From Hirundichthys speculiger (Eukaryota > Chordata > Actinopteri > Beloniformes > Exocoetidae), in the NCBI GenBank assembly GCA_018398805.1, contig JAGFBZ010000333.1, positions 310,001-374,000 of the forward strand: DNA of 64,000 nucleotides. The letters run 5' to 3'. Of the stretch, positions 21,487 to 41,570 are shown in pieces. The notes beneath the pieces are model-generated. The model was not told the origin of the DNA. It saw only the letters and a list, made by a program, of their open reading frames with translations, and did no database searches. The stretch's first letter is position 1, and every line of letters begins with the position of its first letter. The translations under genes were made by a program, and so were the position numbers.

Positions 21487-22366
21487 CTGCCTCCTTCACT
21501 CGTGTTAAACGTGACCGTGGAAACATTTTATTCACTTATCTACCGAGCAGTTCATTCATTTGAAATTTATGAAACAAAGAAGTTGACAAAATGCCACTTG
21601 TACAATGTAATTATCAGGATTACATGCATTGATTGACTTATTAATATTTAAGGGTGGAATGATCCAATGATTTCCTCGATATATTGATTTAATGATGAAC
21701 GATCTAATACCAAAGATAAAAAAAATAAAGTATCAAGCACACAACAATGCATGTAGCCCCCTTAAATACATTACCATAAATAGAGTTGTAATGTATGGAG
21801 CGATAGGAGTGCCACATTAATAGATAAATAAATAAATAAATGTGGAAATAAAAAGAGAAATAAATAAATAAATGTGGAAATATAAAGAGAAATAAATAAA
21901 AAAATGTGGAAATATAAAGAGAAATAAATATATAAATAAATATATGTGGAAATATAAAGAGAAATAAATAAATATATGTGGAAATATAAAAGGAAATAAA
22001 TAAATAAATGTGGAAATATAAAGGGAAATAAATAAATAAATGTGGAAATATAAAGAGAAATAGATAAAAGAAAAGGAAAATCATCTTTAATTTTCGTATT
22101 GCATTTGCTTTTCCTTTTTGGCACTCCTGTGACACAAGGATAAAGCAATGACAAAACGCTTGGTGGACTGAGCTGTCAATCAAATGGCTCTGGGCGGGGC
22201 TTCCTGTCCAGGATGGATAGTCGTTCCCTGATCACTGGATTTCTGCCTGGCGGTATGGGCGCTAACTCATAGATATGTATGCTAGCGTTTAGCCTGACGT
22301 CACCAGCGCTGAGGAGGACGTTCAGACAACTCACGTAGTTTGACTGATAACGGTGGAAAAGTAAAT

Positions 22367-22555
22367 ATGGAAAACGTGGAGGAGTTAAGGAGAGGTGTTC
22401 AACAAGAACTTTTAAGAATTGCTCGGTGTGTGGATGAAAATGTTCAGCCGGACTACATTCTGAGGATGGTAGAAGATGTCAGCAAAAGTCTTGGGCAAAT
22501 ATCTGCACTGACCGATACAGACATTGATCCGGTTGTGTGGCACAATCTTGAAGAG
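22367..22555 (+). CDS. First-exon-like ORF of unknown transposon protein, copy 1
   Basis: 63 codons from ATG, starting MENVEELRRGVQQELLRIAR and containing PDYILRMVEDVSKSLGQI and DPVVWHNLEE. It is directly followed by the donor GTAGGTAC. Helical and acidic, with no known domain visible. It is intact and identical or nearly so in three copies, suggesting recent activity. The downstream exons are absent here. Confidence 0.5.
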
Positions 22556-22990
22556 GTAGGTACTTTATTCACAGCCTAAAATTCTACCATGTCATGTTAT
22601 CAGTAAGCTTTTTCGATTTATACACAAGTCTGTAGAAGACGGTTGTCAAGTTCACATGCTGTATATGATGAATACATAACGTGTAATATATATTCATCAT
22701 ATGCTAGCCACAGCTGAAACTTGTGCAGGTTATCATGGGTTGAGGAGTAACAAGCTACATGTAAAAGGATTATGTAATTATATTACAAAATCAGCTTAAT
22801 TAGTTACAGTATGTACTCATGAGGAAAAAGTATGTATTAAAAGTACAATTCACTAATCAAAGTGAGATTACAAAACGGTTATATCTGAGTATTTTCCCTT
22901 TTTTTAAAAGCCTTTTTGCAAATTTTTTTGATTGCTTACTGATAACATGACATGGTAGAATTTTAGGCTGTGAATAAATAAAGTACCTAC

Positions 22991-23179
22991 CTCTTCAAGA
23001 TTGTGCCACACAACCGGATCAATGTCTGTATCGGTCAGTGCAGATATTTGCCCAAGACTTTTGCTGACATCTTCTACCATCCTCAGAATGTAGTCCAGCT
23101 GAACATTTTCATCCACACACCGAGCAATTCTTAAAAGTTCTTGTTGAACACCTCTCCTTAACTCCTCCACGTTTTCCAT
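22991..23179 (-). CDS. First-exon-like ORF of unknown transposon protein, copy 2
   Basis: Mirror copy in the right arm. It differs from copy 1 by Q to L before DYILRM. The donor GTAGGTAC is also retained. Confidence 0.5.
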
Positions 23180-23859
23180 ATTTACTTTTCCACCGTTATC
23201 AGTCAAACTACGTGAGTTGTCTGCACGTCCTCCTCAGCGCTGGTGACGTCAGGCTAAACGCTAGCATACATATCTATGAGTTAGCGCCCATACCGCCAGG
23301 CAGAAATCCAGTGATCAGGGAACGACTATCCATCCTGGACAGGAAGCCCCGCCCAGAGCCATTTGATTGACAGCTCAGTCCACCAAGCGTTTTGTCATTG
23401 CTTTATCCTTGTGTCACAGGAGTGCCAAAAAGGAAAAGCAAATGCAATACGAAAATTAAAGATGATTTTCCTTTTCTTTTATTTATTTCTCTTTATATTT
23501 CCACATTTATTTATTTATTTATTTCCCTTTATATTTCCACATTTATTTATTTATTTCCTTTTATATTTCCACATATATTTATTTCTCTTTATATTTCCAC
23601 ATATATTAGATATATTATTTCTCTTTATTTTTTCCACATTTATTTATTTATTTATTTCTCTTTATATTTCCACATTTATTTATTTATTTATTTCTCTTTT
23701 TTATTTTCACATTTATTTATTTATTAATGTGGCACTCCTATCGCTCCATAGTAATGGTTACTTAAATGTGCAAATACACTCATAATGAACAATAAATAGG
23801 TTGTTTTGAAGCAAATAGTTTTGACTCAGTTTGTCCTCTGAATGATCAATATCATCTGA

Positions 23860-24030
23860 TGAACATATACAGCAACTTGGTTTTTCATCTCTACTTTTAA
23901 TTTTGATATTAACTAGGTAGAATATTGCAATATATTGTGATATCGCGGTATCATGATAATATCGTATCGTGACCCAGGTATCATGATACATATCGTATTG
24001 TGAGGTCCTTGCCAATATTCACCCCTACTG
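23860..24030. mobile_element. MITE right end (ATATCG-rich)
   Basis: attgcaatatattgtgatat and tatcatgatac motifs end in aatattcacccctactga. The sequence matches 31600-31750 and continues leftward (23757-23870) into sequence also present near 30100. The left end may be near 21650, with the long-inverted-repeat element inserted inside it. Confidence 0.5.
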
Positions 24031-24279
24031 ATTACCCAGGTGACATTTCAGTGTTTACCAATATCTCTAATTCTGTCGTGATACACTTTTGATTCGATTC
24101 AAAAGTGAATACTTGACATGATTGATCATAATCAATCATATTAAGATCACATTAATTAACTAAAATATCATCACATTTTTATATCTGGATTCAACTAGTC
24201 AGTTAAACAGAAGATATATTATCCATTAATAATTAATCATTATCATTATTGTTATTATTAACAATAATAATAATAAAGT

Positions 24280-24479
24280 CTCTGGATGGATGCTCCTGAC
24301 GCGACAATGTCTGAGCCAATCAAAAGCTGCAACTTTTTTGTCGAACGTCGACCAATCAAAATAAGTGACGTAAGGAATATCCGGCAGATTTCGAGCAGAG
24401 GGCCGGTCCTGTGCTCAGTTGACATGCGCAGTCTCCGCCCTACTGCTTCCTCTTCTACTGTGGCAGTGAGCGAGACACC
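24280..24479 (+). promoter_or_regulatory. rpl18a: rpl18a core promoter with TOP-type start
   Basis: A pyrimidine run cttcctcttct at 24446-24456, about 25-35 bases before the ATG, fits the 5'-terminal oligopyrimidine start of ribosomal-protein mRNAs. Such mRNAs are controlled at translation by growth signalling. No TATA box is obvious. Confidence 0.65.
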
Positions 24480-32570
<8,091 letters not shown>

Positions 32571-32598
32571 AGTTACTTTTTCATTCTGTGCGGGAAGA

Positions 32599-32604
32599 AA
32601 TAAA
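32599..32604 (+). terminator. rpl18a: rpl18a polyadenylation signal
   Basis: AATAAA 29 bases after the stop codon. The very short 3' UTR is usual for ribosomal-protein genes. Confidence 0.85.
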
Positions 32605-32639
32605 AATAATCTGATAGACAAGCAGCTGTGTCGTTTCTG

Positions 32640-33590
32640 AGACCATCTGGACCAGGACCGGCCTGATAGAGACCAGAACCAGTCAGGATCAGAATGAGGG
32701 ACATGAAATAAAACAGTTCATCAGTTTTCACAAATAAGGTTTTAAGGTCTGAAGAGAATCAGGTGATACTCGGCTGGTTTAGTGATCGTCTTAAATCAGT
32801 GGTTCTGAAGCTTTTATAATTAGCTTTAAACACACAGATGTTTATTCGTTATTGTGGTTATTTATTATATATATATAATATAATATATTTATTGAGTTAA
32901 AACTGCTATCTCTTCATCATCGACGTCTCAGGGCTTCAGTTAACGGGTTTCTGGGTTTGTGACGTCGATTCTTCAGAAAAGTTCTGGTCAGTTTGATCTG
33001 ATTGGTCGGATGGATGAGGAGGCGGAGCAGCTTTAGCTCTGAATGTTGGTGTTAAAGCAGTAAAGGTGAGATTAGATAAAAGTCTGAGGTCATGACCTGA
33101 ATAACAGAACTGAAGTTGGACCAAACTCTGGTCCGGTTTGGTCTCCAAGAAGCTCCAGAAGGTCCAGGATGGACCATGAATGACTGAAGGAACTCTTATC
33201 TCCTTCCTCTCCTCAGACACAAACTGAAATAAAAAACATCTGATTTGCTCTTTACGTGTCCCAAATAAACCTTTAAATTATTTAGTTTCTGTGTAACAAC
33301 AGAGACTTAAAACCTACTTTTATTTAAGGAGAATAATTTATTCTAAACAAACGTTCCAGACTTTGAAAATAAAAACGCTCCTCTTTATATTTCTGGATCT
33401 CATGAAGAGCGTCTTGACGTTGACCTCTGACCCCGGTGGACATGAAGCAGCTGCTGTTGCAGCGTCTGTCCACGTGGTGGCGGTGTTGTCCAGGACATGA
33501 AGGTGGAGCAGCTGGAGACGCTCAGAGAGGTTCTTCTGAGGTTCTGTGGACCTGGACCTGTTTTCAGAAACACGATCACAGCCGTCGTCT
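32640..33590. other. Intergenic, no gene recognised
   Basis: Sequence downstream of rpl18a. A short AT microsatellite lies near 32868. No motifs supporting a gene were seen. Confidence 0.5.
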
Positions 33591-33599
33591 CTGAGGGGC

Positions 33600-33715
33600 G
33601 GAGCCGAGAACCAGGACGGGTTCGGGTCTTTCAGGATGTGTTCGGGTCTTTCAGGACGGGTCGGGGTCTTTCAGAACGGGTTCGGGTCTTTCAGGACGGG
33701 TTCAGGTCTTTTGTT
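33600..33715. repeat. 20-bp minisatellite, about 5 copies
   Basis: Repeats of gggttcgggtctttcaggac. Confidence 0.85.
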
Positions 33716-33719
33716 TTAT

Positions 33720-34678
33720 AAACAGGAAATGGTGTGATGTTTTTAGTAACTGCAGAGGAACGAAGGTGAAGGAACTTTGGAATGAAGTGGTTTCTTTCCA
33801 AAATGTGTTTTGATCTTCATCAAAGTCACAATGACATGCATTAAAGGTCACCTTTTCTCCGTTTTCTGACCTTTAAATGTTAAAGGTTAAAGGTTTTCAG
33901 GCCGTCGAGCTGCTGGACCGGTTACAGCTGATGAAAATAAAGTAAAACCATTTTGCATCATGAGTCAGCGTAAAACAGCTAACTGTGGCTAACAGCTAAT
34001 GTAAAGTGGGCAGTACCACGAGAAAGAGGCTTCAGGATCTCCATAGAAACCCGTGGATGATGCAACCCAGGGTTTGTACGGTTTTTCTAGCTTAGTCTAT
34101 GGATGAGTCATGATGATGTCATCACACGGCTCCGTGGAGACTGTCCCAGAGTAAAACCAGCTCTGAACTGGCTCCAGAACCAGTTTCAAGTTGCTTGAAA
34201 AAGGGGGTAACTGAGGATTCTGGGTTGTCTTCTGAGTCATCTTGGCTGGACCTCCACCTCTACGGACGCCTGAGACGTGTCTGCGTCTCCTTCCAGCCTC
34301 AGACAGATCATCTAATGTGTCTTCAGAGAGACGTTTTCCTGAGACGCGGTTCTGATGCTTCTTATGAGCAATAAACTTCAAATGTTTAAGTGTCTTTTAT
34401 CTTTTACCTGTGAGGTTCAGCACGTCCAGGTTGTTCCTGGTCTCTCCACCCGGGTCGTGTCCTCATGAAGGGACAGATGTGGAGCTTCTTTGCTTTGGAC
34501 CTGTTTTTTAATCTCCGCGGCGTTGCCGTCGTGCGCCGTGGTTGGATGAAGATAGAAACTGATGTGAAATCACTGATCTGAATCTCTAGTTGTGGCTTCA
34601 TGGTTTCTTGAAGGACAGAACCAGCAGGACTCTTCTGGTCCTGGGTCAGGCTCTACTGGACTCAGTTCTGACTCCAGC
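33720..34678. other. Intergenic, no gene recognised
   Basis: Open frames are short and lack motifs. Confidence 0.4.
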
Positions 34679-34683
34679 TATAC

Positions 34684-35986
34684 TGTAAAAAAAAAAAAAA
34701 AAAAAAAATGTAAACAGAATTTTACTGTCTATTTTACAGATTTTTTTCTGTATTTTTAAAATACCATTTCATTTACAAAAATAGACTGTGATTTTACATG
34801 TCAAATGTAAAATAACATTAAATCACCGTAACTGTGAAAAACACAATATTTCTGTTCTTTAACAAAAAAAACTCCATTAGAAATACATATATTTATCGTT
34901 AAAATACGTTCACAAATATATTATAATTTCACAAATATTTGTCTGTTATTTAAGGGAATAAACTGTAAAATTCAACTTTAAAACTCTTAAAAAAAAAGGA
35001 AAAAAAATCATTTAAAATTACTGAGGAATTAATAGTAAAAATTTGTGATTTTACTATAATTTCTTTGTCAATTGACTAATATTTTCATTGAAAATAACTA
35101 CAATTACTCTAATTTCTAGACGGTAACATTTATTAACATTATATTAATAAATTATTATTAATTATATTTATTTTGAAAGGACATCTAAAGAGACAATTAA
35201 ATGCTTTCAATAAAGCATTTCTCTGATAGATATGCTGCTAGTGATCTGGCAGCTCCTTTTGGGTCATTTCCCAGCGTCCTTTGCCTTTAATGCAGCCATG
35301 TAAAGTCTGTTGCTGGTTTGACCCCCTGTTGATTCAGACCCCTTACATTTAACATGTTCATTTGTGTCACCCTGAGTTAAGTCTGTCTGTGTTCGGATGA
35401 GTACCTGTGAGTTTGATTAATAAAGTGTGTAAAACAAAACTTGTGCTGTGCAAAAACAGGAAGTTGATTAAATCCTCCTTTAGCTAGCGCCATGGCTCTG
35501 TCAGGTGTTGTAAGATCCACTACAATACAAAGACTACAGTCCTTGAAATTGTAGCAATTTAAACCCAATATCTAGTTTCTCAACAGTTTTTTGACATGTT
35601 TTGAATTTATTTTTTGTGTCATATACTGTTATATTACATCAAACACAAATTATTATACAACTTCTTTACGTAAAATGTCATTGAAACCAATTAATAACAG
35701 CACATTTCTGTAAATTTAAGCATTATTATTCGTAATACAGCATTTACTGACCTTATTTCTAGGTAATTTAATTGTTTTAAAATGTGAAAATGTTTCTAAT
35801 TAAATGTTAATATCAACCTGAAAATAAGGCAAAATCTTGTTAAAATTACAACCACAAACTGTATTTTAATTATGGAAAAAAACTGTATTTTTATGAGACA
35901 GTAATTTTCTGTTATTTCACTGTATTTTTCTGGCGCCCCAGCTGCCAGAAAATTACCGTTTTTTTACGATTTTTTTTTTACAGTGT
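34684..35986. mobile_element. MITE with ACTGTAAAAA ends
   Basis: tactgtaaaaaaaa at the left and tttttttttacagtgta at the right are inverted tips. The interior is extremely AT-rich with many acagtaattttctgt-like palindromic pieces, as in the common fish ACTGTAAAAA family. Confidence 0.55.
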
Positions 35987-35989
35987 AGC

Positions 35990-36655
35990 TTCAGGTGAAG
36001 TGATTAGTTCGCAGGTTCACCTGCTTTTTCCCGCCTCTGCATACCTGTACAGTGCTGATTGAGTCATGGATCGAACCCTGGCGTCCCCCTCCGCTGCCAG
36101 CCTCCCAGTCTGAGGGCTGGAGGGGATGCTGGGTTTGACGGGAGCTGACTGGAGCTGACTGGAGGCAGACGCAGTGGTGGGTGGCTGCAGCAGAGACCTC
36201 ACTCACTGATGGAAAACATTCCTCTCTGTGACTCATGAACGTGTAAAATCATCACAGATACGACAGCAGGCTGATCGGGCGTCGGGCCGCCGCTGCGCCC
36301 GACCGCCTCCAAAGCAAACGCATGAAAATGATCAAACCCACGTTTGTGAACAGATCCAGAGACATTTTCCATTATCTGGAGCTGTTTTTCTTTTTTTTTT
36401 TTTTTTTTTTAAGAAACTAGTGTCAGGAAGCAGGTTACAGCTTCAGAAATGAACTCCACACAAAGAGCCTCAGTATGAACGTTTATTGATGGGATTAAAG
36501 GACTTGGAGCTCTGCGACTCCACACCAAGTTAAAGTTTCCCAGCGGAGCTCATTGTGGATGTCGATCCGCCCACAGACCTGAAATAAAATGGGCTGAACT
36601 GTGTTTGAAAGCAGCGTGGACTTCCCTGACAGCAGCGCCGGGCCAGAAACCAGAA
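35990..36655. other. Intergenic; 20-base T run at about 36391-36410
   Basis: No gene recognised. The T run is followed by sequence with a regular pace of stops. Confidence 0.4.
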
Positions 36656-36659
36656 ACCA

Positions 36660-37304
36660 GGAACTGCTGCTAGAGCTGCTGCTGCTAGAGCTGCTGGAGC
36701 TGCTGCTGCTGCTAGAGCTGCTGCTGGAGCTGCTGCTAGAGCTGCTGCTGCTGCTGCTGCTAGAGCTGTTGCTGGAGCTGCTAGAGCTGCTGCTGGAGCT
36801 GCTAGCTGCTAGAGCTGCTGCTAGAGCTGCTGCTGGAGCTGCTAGAGCTGCTGCTGGAGCTACTGCTAGAGCTGCTGCTGCTGCTGCTAGAGCTGCTAGA
36901 GCTGCTGCTGGAGCTGCTAGAGCTGCTGCTGGAGCTGCTGCTGCTGCTGCTGCTAGAGCTGCTGCTGGAACTGCTAGAGCTGCTGCTGGAGCTGCTGCTA
37001 GCTGAGCTGCTGCTAGAGCTGCTAGAGCTGCTGCTAGAGCTGCTGCTGGAGCTGCTAGAGCTGTTGCTGGAGCTGCTGCTGCTGCTAGAGCTGCTGCTGG
37101 AACTGCTAGAGCTGCTGCTGGAGCTGCTGCTAGAGCTGCTGCTAGAGCTGCTAGAGCTGCTGCTAGAGCTGCTAGAGCTGCTGCTAGAGCTGCTGCTAGA
37201 GCTGCTGCTAGAGCTGCTAGAGCTGCTGCTAGAGCTGCTGCTGGAGCTGCTAGAGCTGCTGCTGGAGCTGCTGCTAGAGCTGCTGCTAGAGCTGCTAGAG
37301 CTGC
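36660..37304. repeat. 645-bp compound CTG-rich repeat (GCTGCTGCTAGA/GCTGCTGGA units)
   Basis: Mixed 9- and 12-bp units made of gctgctgctggagctgctag. On the minus strand one frame is an almost pure serine run of about 170 residues; on the plus strand a Leu/Glu run. These reflect the repeat, not a protein. Confidence 0.93.
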
Positions 37305-37796
37305 TTCCTCTACCGACCACTAGAGGCCCAGGTTCCTCTACTCCTAGAAATAAACAGAAATAAACATGAACAGTACAAGAAACCAGTTTTTGTTATTCTA
37401 ATTAGATTTCACATCCTTAACGACTGTACGGGGTCAGCCGTCATTCTGAATGCATGTAAATAAATGTCTAAATGTACATATTTCTCTTCAGTGGACTATC
37501 GTGTTATTTTCTTTCCACAGACAGATGTTATTTAGTTTTTTTTCCATTTAAGCTTGTGTCCTAGACTACAGGTGATATTTATCCTTTCTGGTTTGCTGTG
37601 GATGACTGTCGGCTGATATCTGATTGTATTATTGAAAAATAAATTTGAATTTTCAGCCAAACCATTAAACCAAAATTATTTGTGATAGCCTGATCAGGTA
37701 TTTTTCATTTCCGCTACCCAAGTGGCCAAATTAGCAAAATGACAAGGTGAAGTGATGTCATACTCGGTTGAAAATTATTGATTTATTATAGTTCAA

Positions 37797-37950
37797 GGGT
37801 GTAGCTCAGTGGTTTAATCTGGTGGTCCATGCTCAGAGGCTGCAGTCCTGCAGCGGTTGAGGGTTCGACTCCCAGCCTGCAACGCTTTTCTCTCTCTGAA
37901 CCTCTTTCCTGTCTTTCACTATAAATAAAGGCCATGAAATCTTTAAAAGA
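37797..37950 (+). mobile_element. tRNA-derived SINE
   Basis: The head gggtgtagctcagtggttta carries an A box and ggttcgactccc at 37862-37873 a B box, spaced as in tRNA. A pyrimidine-rich body ctctctgaacctctttcctg and a tail ctataaataaaggccatgaa follow. It is too diverged to fold as a functional tRNA. These internal boxes are RNA polymerase III promoter elements. Confidence 0.8.
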
Positions 37951-38755
37951 GAGACTGATAAGGTCACCACGGTTACATCTGTCGTGGCTGATGACCATCC
38001 AGGATGATGTACGGCGTACGCCGACGGTCCAGAGTCCAGTTTTAACAGCAGGTTCTGTGAGTGAGGAGCCGTAGTGGTTTAGTCTACTACTATTTAATTA
38101 TAAAATAACCTGTACTTTAAAAAATATTTTCATTTTGTAGTCTGCACATTCATAACCACAGCATATCAGACCAATGTTGGTAATTTAGTTCCCAGTCTGA
38201 GATCAGTTGAGCGTAATTTCCCAGCATGCCGTAGAAAACATTTTTTATATAATTTTTAAAAAATTATCTGTAATGTCTTCTTGTTATTGATGTATTTAAT
38301 GTTGTTATTACTGACAAAAATTGTACTGTTGCTGACAGCATCAGTGTAGATAAGCATTAGCGCGGGTTAAATTAATAAATAGCCGAGAATGGCCAGTCTG
38401 GTCCCCACAAATACAGCAGAAAACATCCAGGTCACGTGATGCAGGGGCCGTTAAACTTTTGATCCAGTCGGTTATAAGTTATAACTGTCCACGGTTCCGG
38501 ATGGTAACGGATTTTTAGTTAAAACGTAAATCAGACGTGCCACTGAAAAGCAGAAGTCCCACGAAACCGGAGAATCTTACGGTCACGTTAACTACCGGAA
38601 ACGGAACTTAACGATTTGGACCGTTCAAAGGTAATTCAGACAGAAGCAGCTAATATGGTGACAGAGTCGTCGCGTCAGCAGGTGTTTTATGATTTTATCT
38701 TTCTGGACTCGGACAGGGAAACAAGATTCCCGCAGAGTAAGGCGCCGCTACAAAA
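37951..38755. other. Intergenic, no gene recognised
   Basis: No supported ORF. Confidence 0.4.
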
Positions 38756-38829
38756 CTGAGCGGTTCCGGTTGATAAGAGCAGGTGATAATTGGATCGTTG
38801 ATGAGCCTTCCAGCAGCAGCTGTTCAAGG

Positions 38830-39955
38830 ACCCATCTGTGGACTCGTTCCTCCATCTGTGGACTCGTTCCTCCGTCTGTGGACTCGTTCTTCCATCTGAG
38901 GGCTCGTTCTTCCATCTGAGGGCTTGTTCCTCCATCTGTGGACTCGTTCCTCCATCTGTGGACTCGTTCCTCCATCTGTGGACTCGTTCTTCCATCTGAG
39001 GGCTCGTTCTTCCATCTGAGGGCTCGTTCCTCCATCTGTGGACTCGTTCCTCCATCTGTGGACTCGTTCTTCCATCTGTGGACTCGTCCCTCCATCTGTG
39101 GACTCGTTCCTCCGTCTGTGGACTCGTTCCTCCATCTGAGGGCTCGTTCCTCCGTCTGTGGACTCGTTCCTCCGTCTGTGGACTCGTTCCTCCATCTGTG
39201 GATCATTCCTCCGTCTGTGGACTCATTCCTTCGTCTGTGGACTCGTTCCTCCTCCATCTGTGGACTCGTTCCTCCATCTGAGGGCTCGTTCTTCCATCTG
39301 AGGACTTGTTCCTCCATCTGTGGACTCGTTCCTTCACTGTGGACTCGTTCTTCCATCTGTGGACTCGTCCCTCCATCTGTGGACTCGTTCCTCCGTCTGT
39401 GGACTCGTTCCTCCATCTGAGGGCTCGTTCCTCCGTCTGTGGACTCGTTCCTCCATCTGTGGATCATTCCTCCATCTGTGGACTCCTTTCTTCGTCTGTG
39501 GACTCGTTCCTCCTCCATCTGAGGGCTCGTTCCTCTGTCTGTGGACTCGTTCCTCCATCTGTGGACTCCATCCTCCATCTGTGGATCATTCCTTCATCTG
39601 TGGACTCGTTCCTTCGTCTGTGGACTCGTTCCTCCTCCATCTGTGGACTCGTTCCTTCGTCTGTGGACTCGTTCCTCCTCCATCTGTGGACTCGTTCCTC
39701 CGTCTGTGGACTCCGTCCTCCATCTGTGGATCATTCCTCCATCTGTGGACTCGTTCCTCCATCTGTGGACTCGTTCCTCCGTCTATGGACTCGTTCCTCC
39801 GTCTGTGGACTCATTCCTCCATCTGTGGACTCGTTCCTCCGTCTGTGGACTCGTCCCTCCGTCTGTGGACTCGTTCCTCCGTCTATGGACTCGTTCCTCC
39901 ATCTGTGGACTCGTTCCTCCGTCTGTGGATCATTCCTCCTTCTGTGGACTCATTC
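38830..39955. repeat. Minisatellite, 20-bp CTCGTTCCTCCATCTGTGGA units, about 55 copies
   Basis: This is the reverse complement of the unit at 12480-14070. The left flank (agcaggtgataattgga, then gttgatgagcc and gcagctgttcaaggacccat, about 38777-38829) is the inverted match of the right flank of the first array (14068-14117). So the array and one flank moved or were copied together. Confidence 0.93.
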
Positions 39956-39967
39956 CTGGTTCCTTTT

Positions 39968-40414
39968 TAAAATTAACATTGGCACTTGTTGTCTTATATT
40001 TGTGAATTTTGGATAACTGCAACATTTTGACATGAAATTACAACTGTATGTCTTAAGATTTTGACAAAACGTTTTTGTCAAACCGTAAATTGCGCAATGT
40101 TGCATCTTTGCCGTAAAAGCCCCATTTCTGTCAGAAAAAGTTTCACAAAATAACTACTTTTTGACACAATTTATAAAATCATTTTGATGAAATTTACAAA
40201 ATTGGAACTTTTTGACAAAAAAGTCTGTTTCTCTTAAAAATTGTAATTTTAGTAAAACGTTTTAGTTGTAAACGTCACAAATCTTTGTTGTTTTGTCACA
40301 ACTCTTGTAAAATCACAACTTTTTTAAATTAACATTGGCACTTGTTGTCTTATATTTGTGAATTTTGGATAACTGCAACTTTTGACATGAAATTACAACT
40401 TTATGTCCTAAATT
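39968..40414. repeat. Direct repeat, about 85 bp, 357 bp apart
   Basis: aaattaacattggcacttgt through gacatgaaattacaact occurs at 39968 and again at 40325, with few changes. The sequence between is AT-rich with repeated ttttgacaaaa motifs. Confidence 0.82.
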
Positions 40415-40419
40415 ATTGC

Positions 40420-41230
40420 TCTTTAATTCTGTTGTAAAACTGTGACTCGCAGGTTTTTATTACCTGGAGTCTACCTGTGTACGTACCTGTGCACGTACCT
40501 GTGCAGAGGATTTGAAATAATGAATGAAGGTCCTGAGTAAAGAGCGGTTCTGCCGGTGGGCTCGGTCGGCGTCGGACCTCCAGAGGAAGCAGAGTTTGAG
40601 AGCATTTCATCCTGATGAGAACCACATGCAGCATGCAGTTGTTTTGGTGATTAATTTTGCTCTTAATGAGGACTAATTAGAGTCAGAGCTGTGTTTTGAC
40701 AGTTAGTGCCGTGGCCGTGCAGCAGCAGCCTGCTGAATGTGGTCTCTGTGCTCCAGAACTTCACTGCCTGGGCTTGTTTCCTTCACACGGGGGAGGGGGG
40801 GAGTCCTGAGGCTTCGCCCCGACCACAGTCTGGTCTCGGCCTCTGCCAGGCCGACCGTCCTGCGGCCTGCGATCCACAGCGTCGGGCCTTCAGATGGTTC
40901 TGTGGATCCCTGGCCGTCCAACAACTCTCTGTGGGCCCGAAGTGGCGAAGCCTCAAGCCACAGAATCCACAGGGCATAAAGGCTGTTAGTGTCGTGGGCT
41001 TCGGGGGGCTTCGGGGGCCGCTGGCAGGTGGAGGCGAGGACGAGGAACTGCTGATGGAGCTGGAGAGCCCAATTATGTCGCGGTGACTCCGACTTTCTAC
41101 AACAACATGCAACTCATTTCACTGGACTATTGTTTGTTCAACAGAACTGAAGGAGGGAAAGAGCCTGGAGCGTTCAGGTGTGTGCTGACACTACGCCCAG
41201 AGGGAAAGACATCAGTGATGGACTTAGAGA
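40420..41230. other. Intergenic unique-looking sequence
   Basis: Includes a 126-codon open frame (40706-41086) without recognisable domain, and homeodomain-type TAATTA/TTAAT sites at 40650-40685. Function unknown. Confidence 0.35.
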
Positions 41231-41379
41231 AGCAATTGACCTTTCGGTAAGCACCGCCCCCTTCCTAGTTACTGTTGCTAGGTCGGACATTCTCACTGCT
41301 CCTCCATTAAGGACAATGTTTTATTTTGCCATTTTTCTGATGCCTATCAACCGTATTTACATTACACGAGAATAACGCC

Positions 41380-41570
41380 ATGGTGAAATATTGCTGCTGG
41401 GGACCGGCAACAGTGACTCGAGGTGTCCAGAACGTTTGGAGGGACATTTTTATTCCCTTTCCCAAACCAAAACAAATGCTGGAGAATGCAGCTGTTGGTT
41501 CAGTTGTGTCCGTCCACACAAGCAACTGAACGTGGGGAAAGTTACAAAACACACCTACATTTACTCCAAG
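41380..41570 (+). pseudogene. THAP zinc-finger first exon, left arm
   Basis: Pieces of a C2CH THAP module appear in shifting frames: MVKYCCWG, NSDSRCPERLEG, FIPFPKPK, and VRPHKQLNVGKVTKHTYIYS. It ends at the donor GTAAGT. Frameshifts break the exon. Confidence 0.65.

Larger units (their letters stand above)
21794..23750. mobile_element. Long-inverted-repeat DNA element: two head-to-head copies of a transposon 5' end
   Basis: Ends TATGGAGCGATAGGAGTGCC and GGCACTCCTATCGCTCCATA are flanked by 6-bp duplications gtaatg (21788-21793 and 23751-23756). The arms run 21794-22608 and 22934-23750, about 815 bp each and nearly identical. Each has an AT-rich taaataaatgtggaaatata minisatellite, a GC-rich promoter-like stretch, a 63-codon exon and a splice donor pointing inward. 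A 325-bp spacer separates them. A 6-bp duplication and a two-exon integrase-type gene would fit the IS3EU group, but this is a tentative guess. A third, single arm lies at 57330-58091. Confidence 0.8.

Noticed and set aside
21704..22183. Phe/Tyr/Ile-rich frames resembling membrane proteins (also 23363-23785 and 57313-57675)
   Set aside because: They are translations of the AT-rich minisatellite inside the transposon arms; the apparent membrane segments come from tttatttatt repeats.
37797..37883. Functional tRNA gene
   Set aside because: A and B boxes are present, but the cloverleaf is not maintained and a SINE body with AT-rich tail follows.
38748..40016. Open frames of 120-276 codons across the 38.8-39.9 kb array
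   Set aside because: Same minisatellite translated; no independent coding evidence.
40706..41086. 126-codon open frame as a new gene
   Set aside because: GC-rich, overlapped by a similar-length frame on the other strand, no motif, no splice or promoter support.
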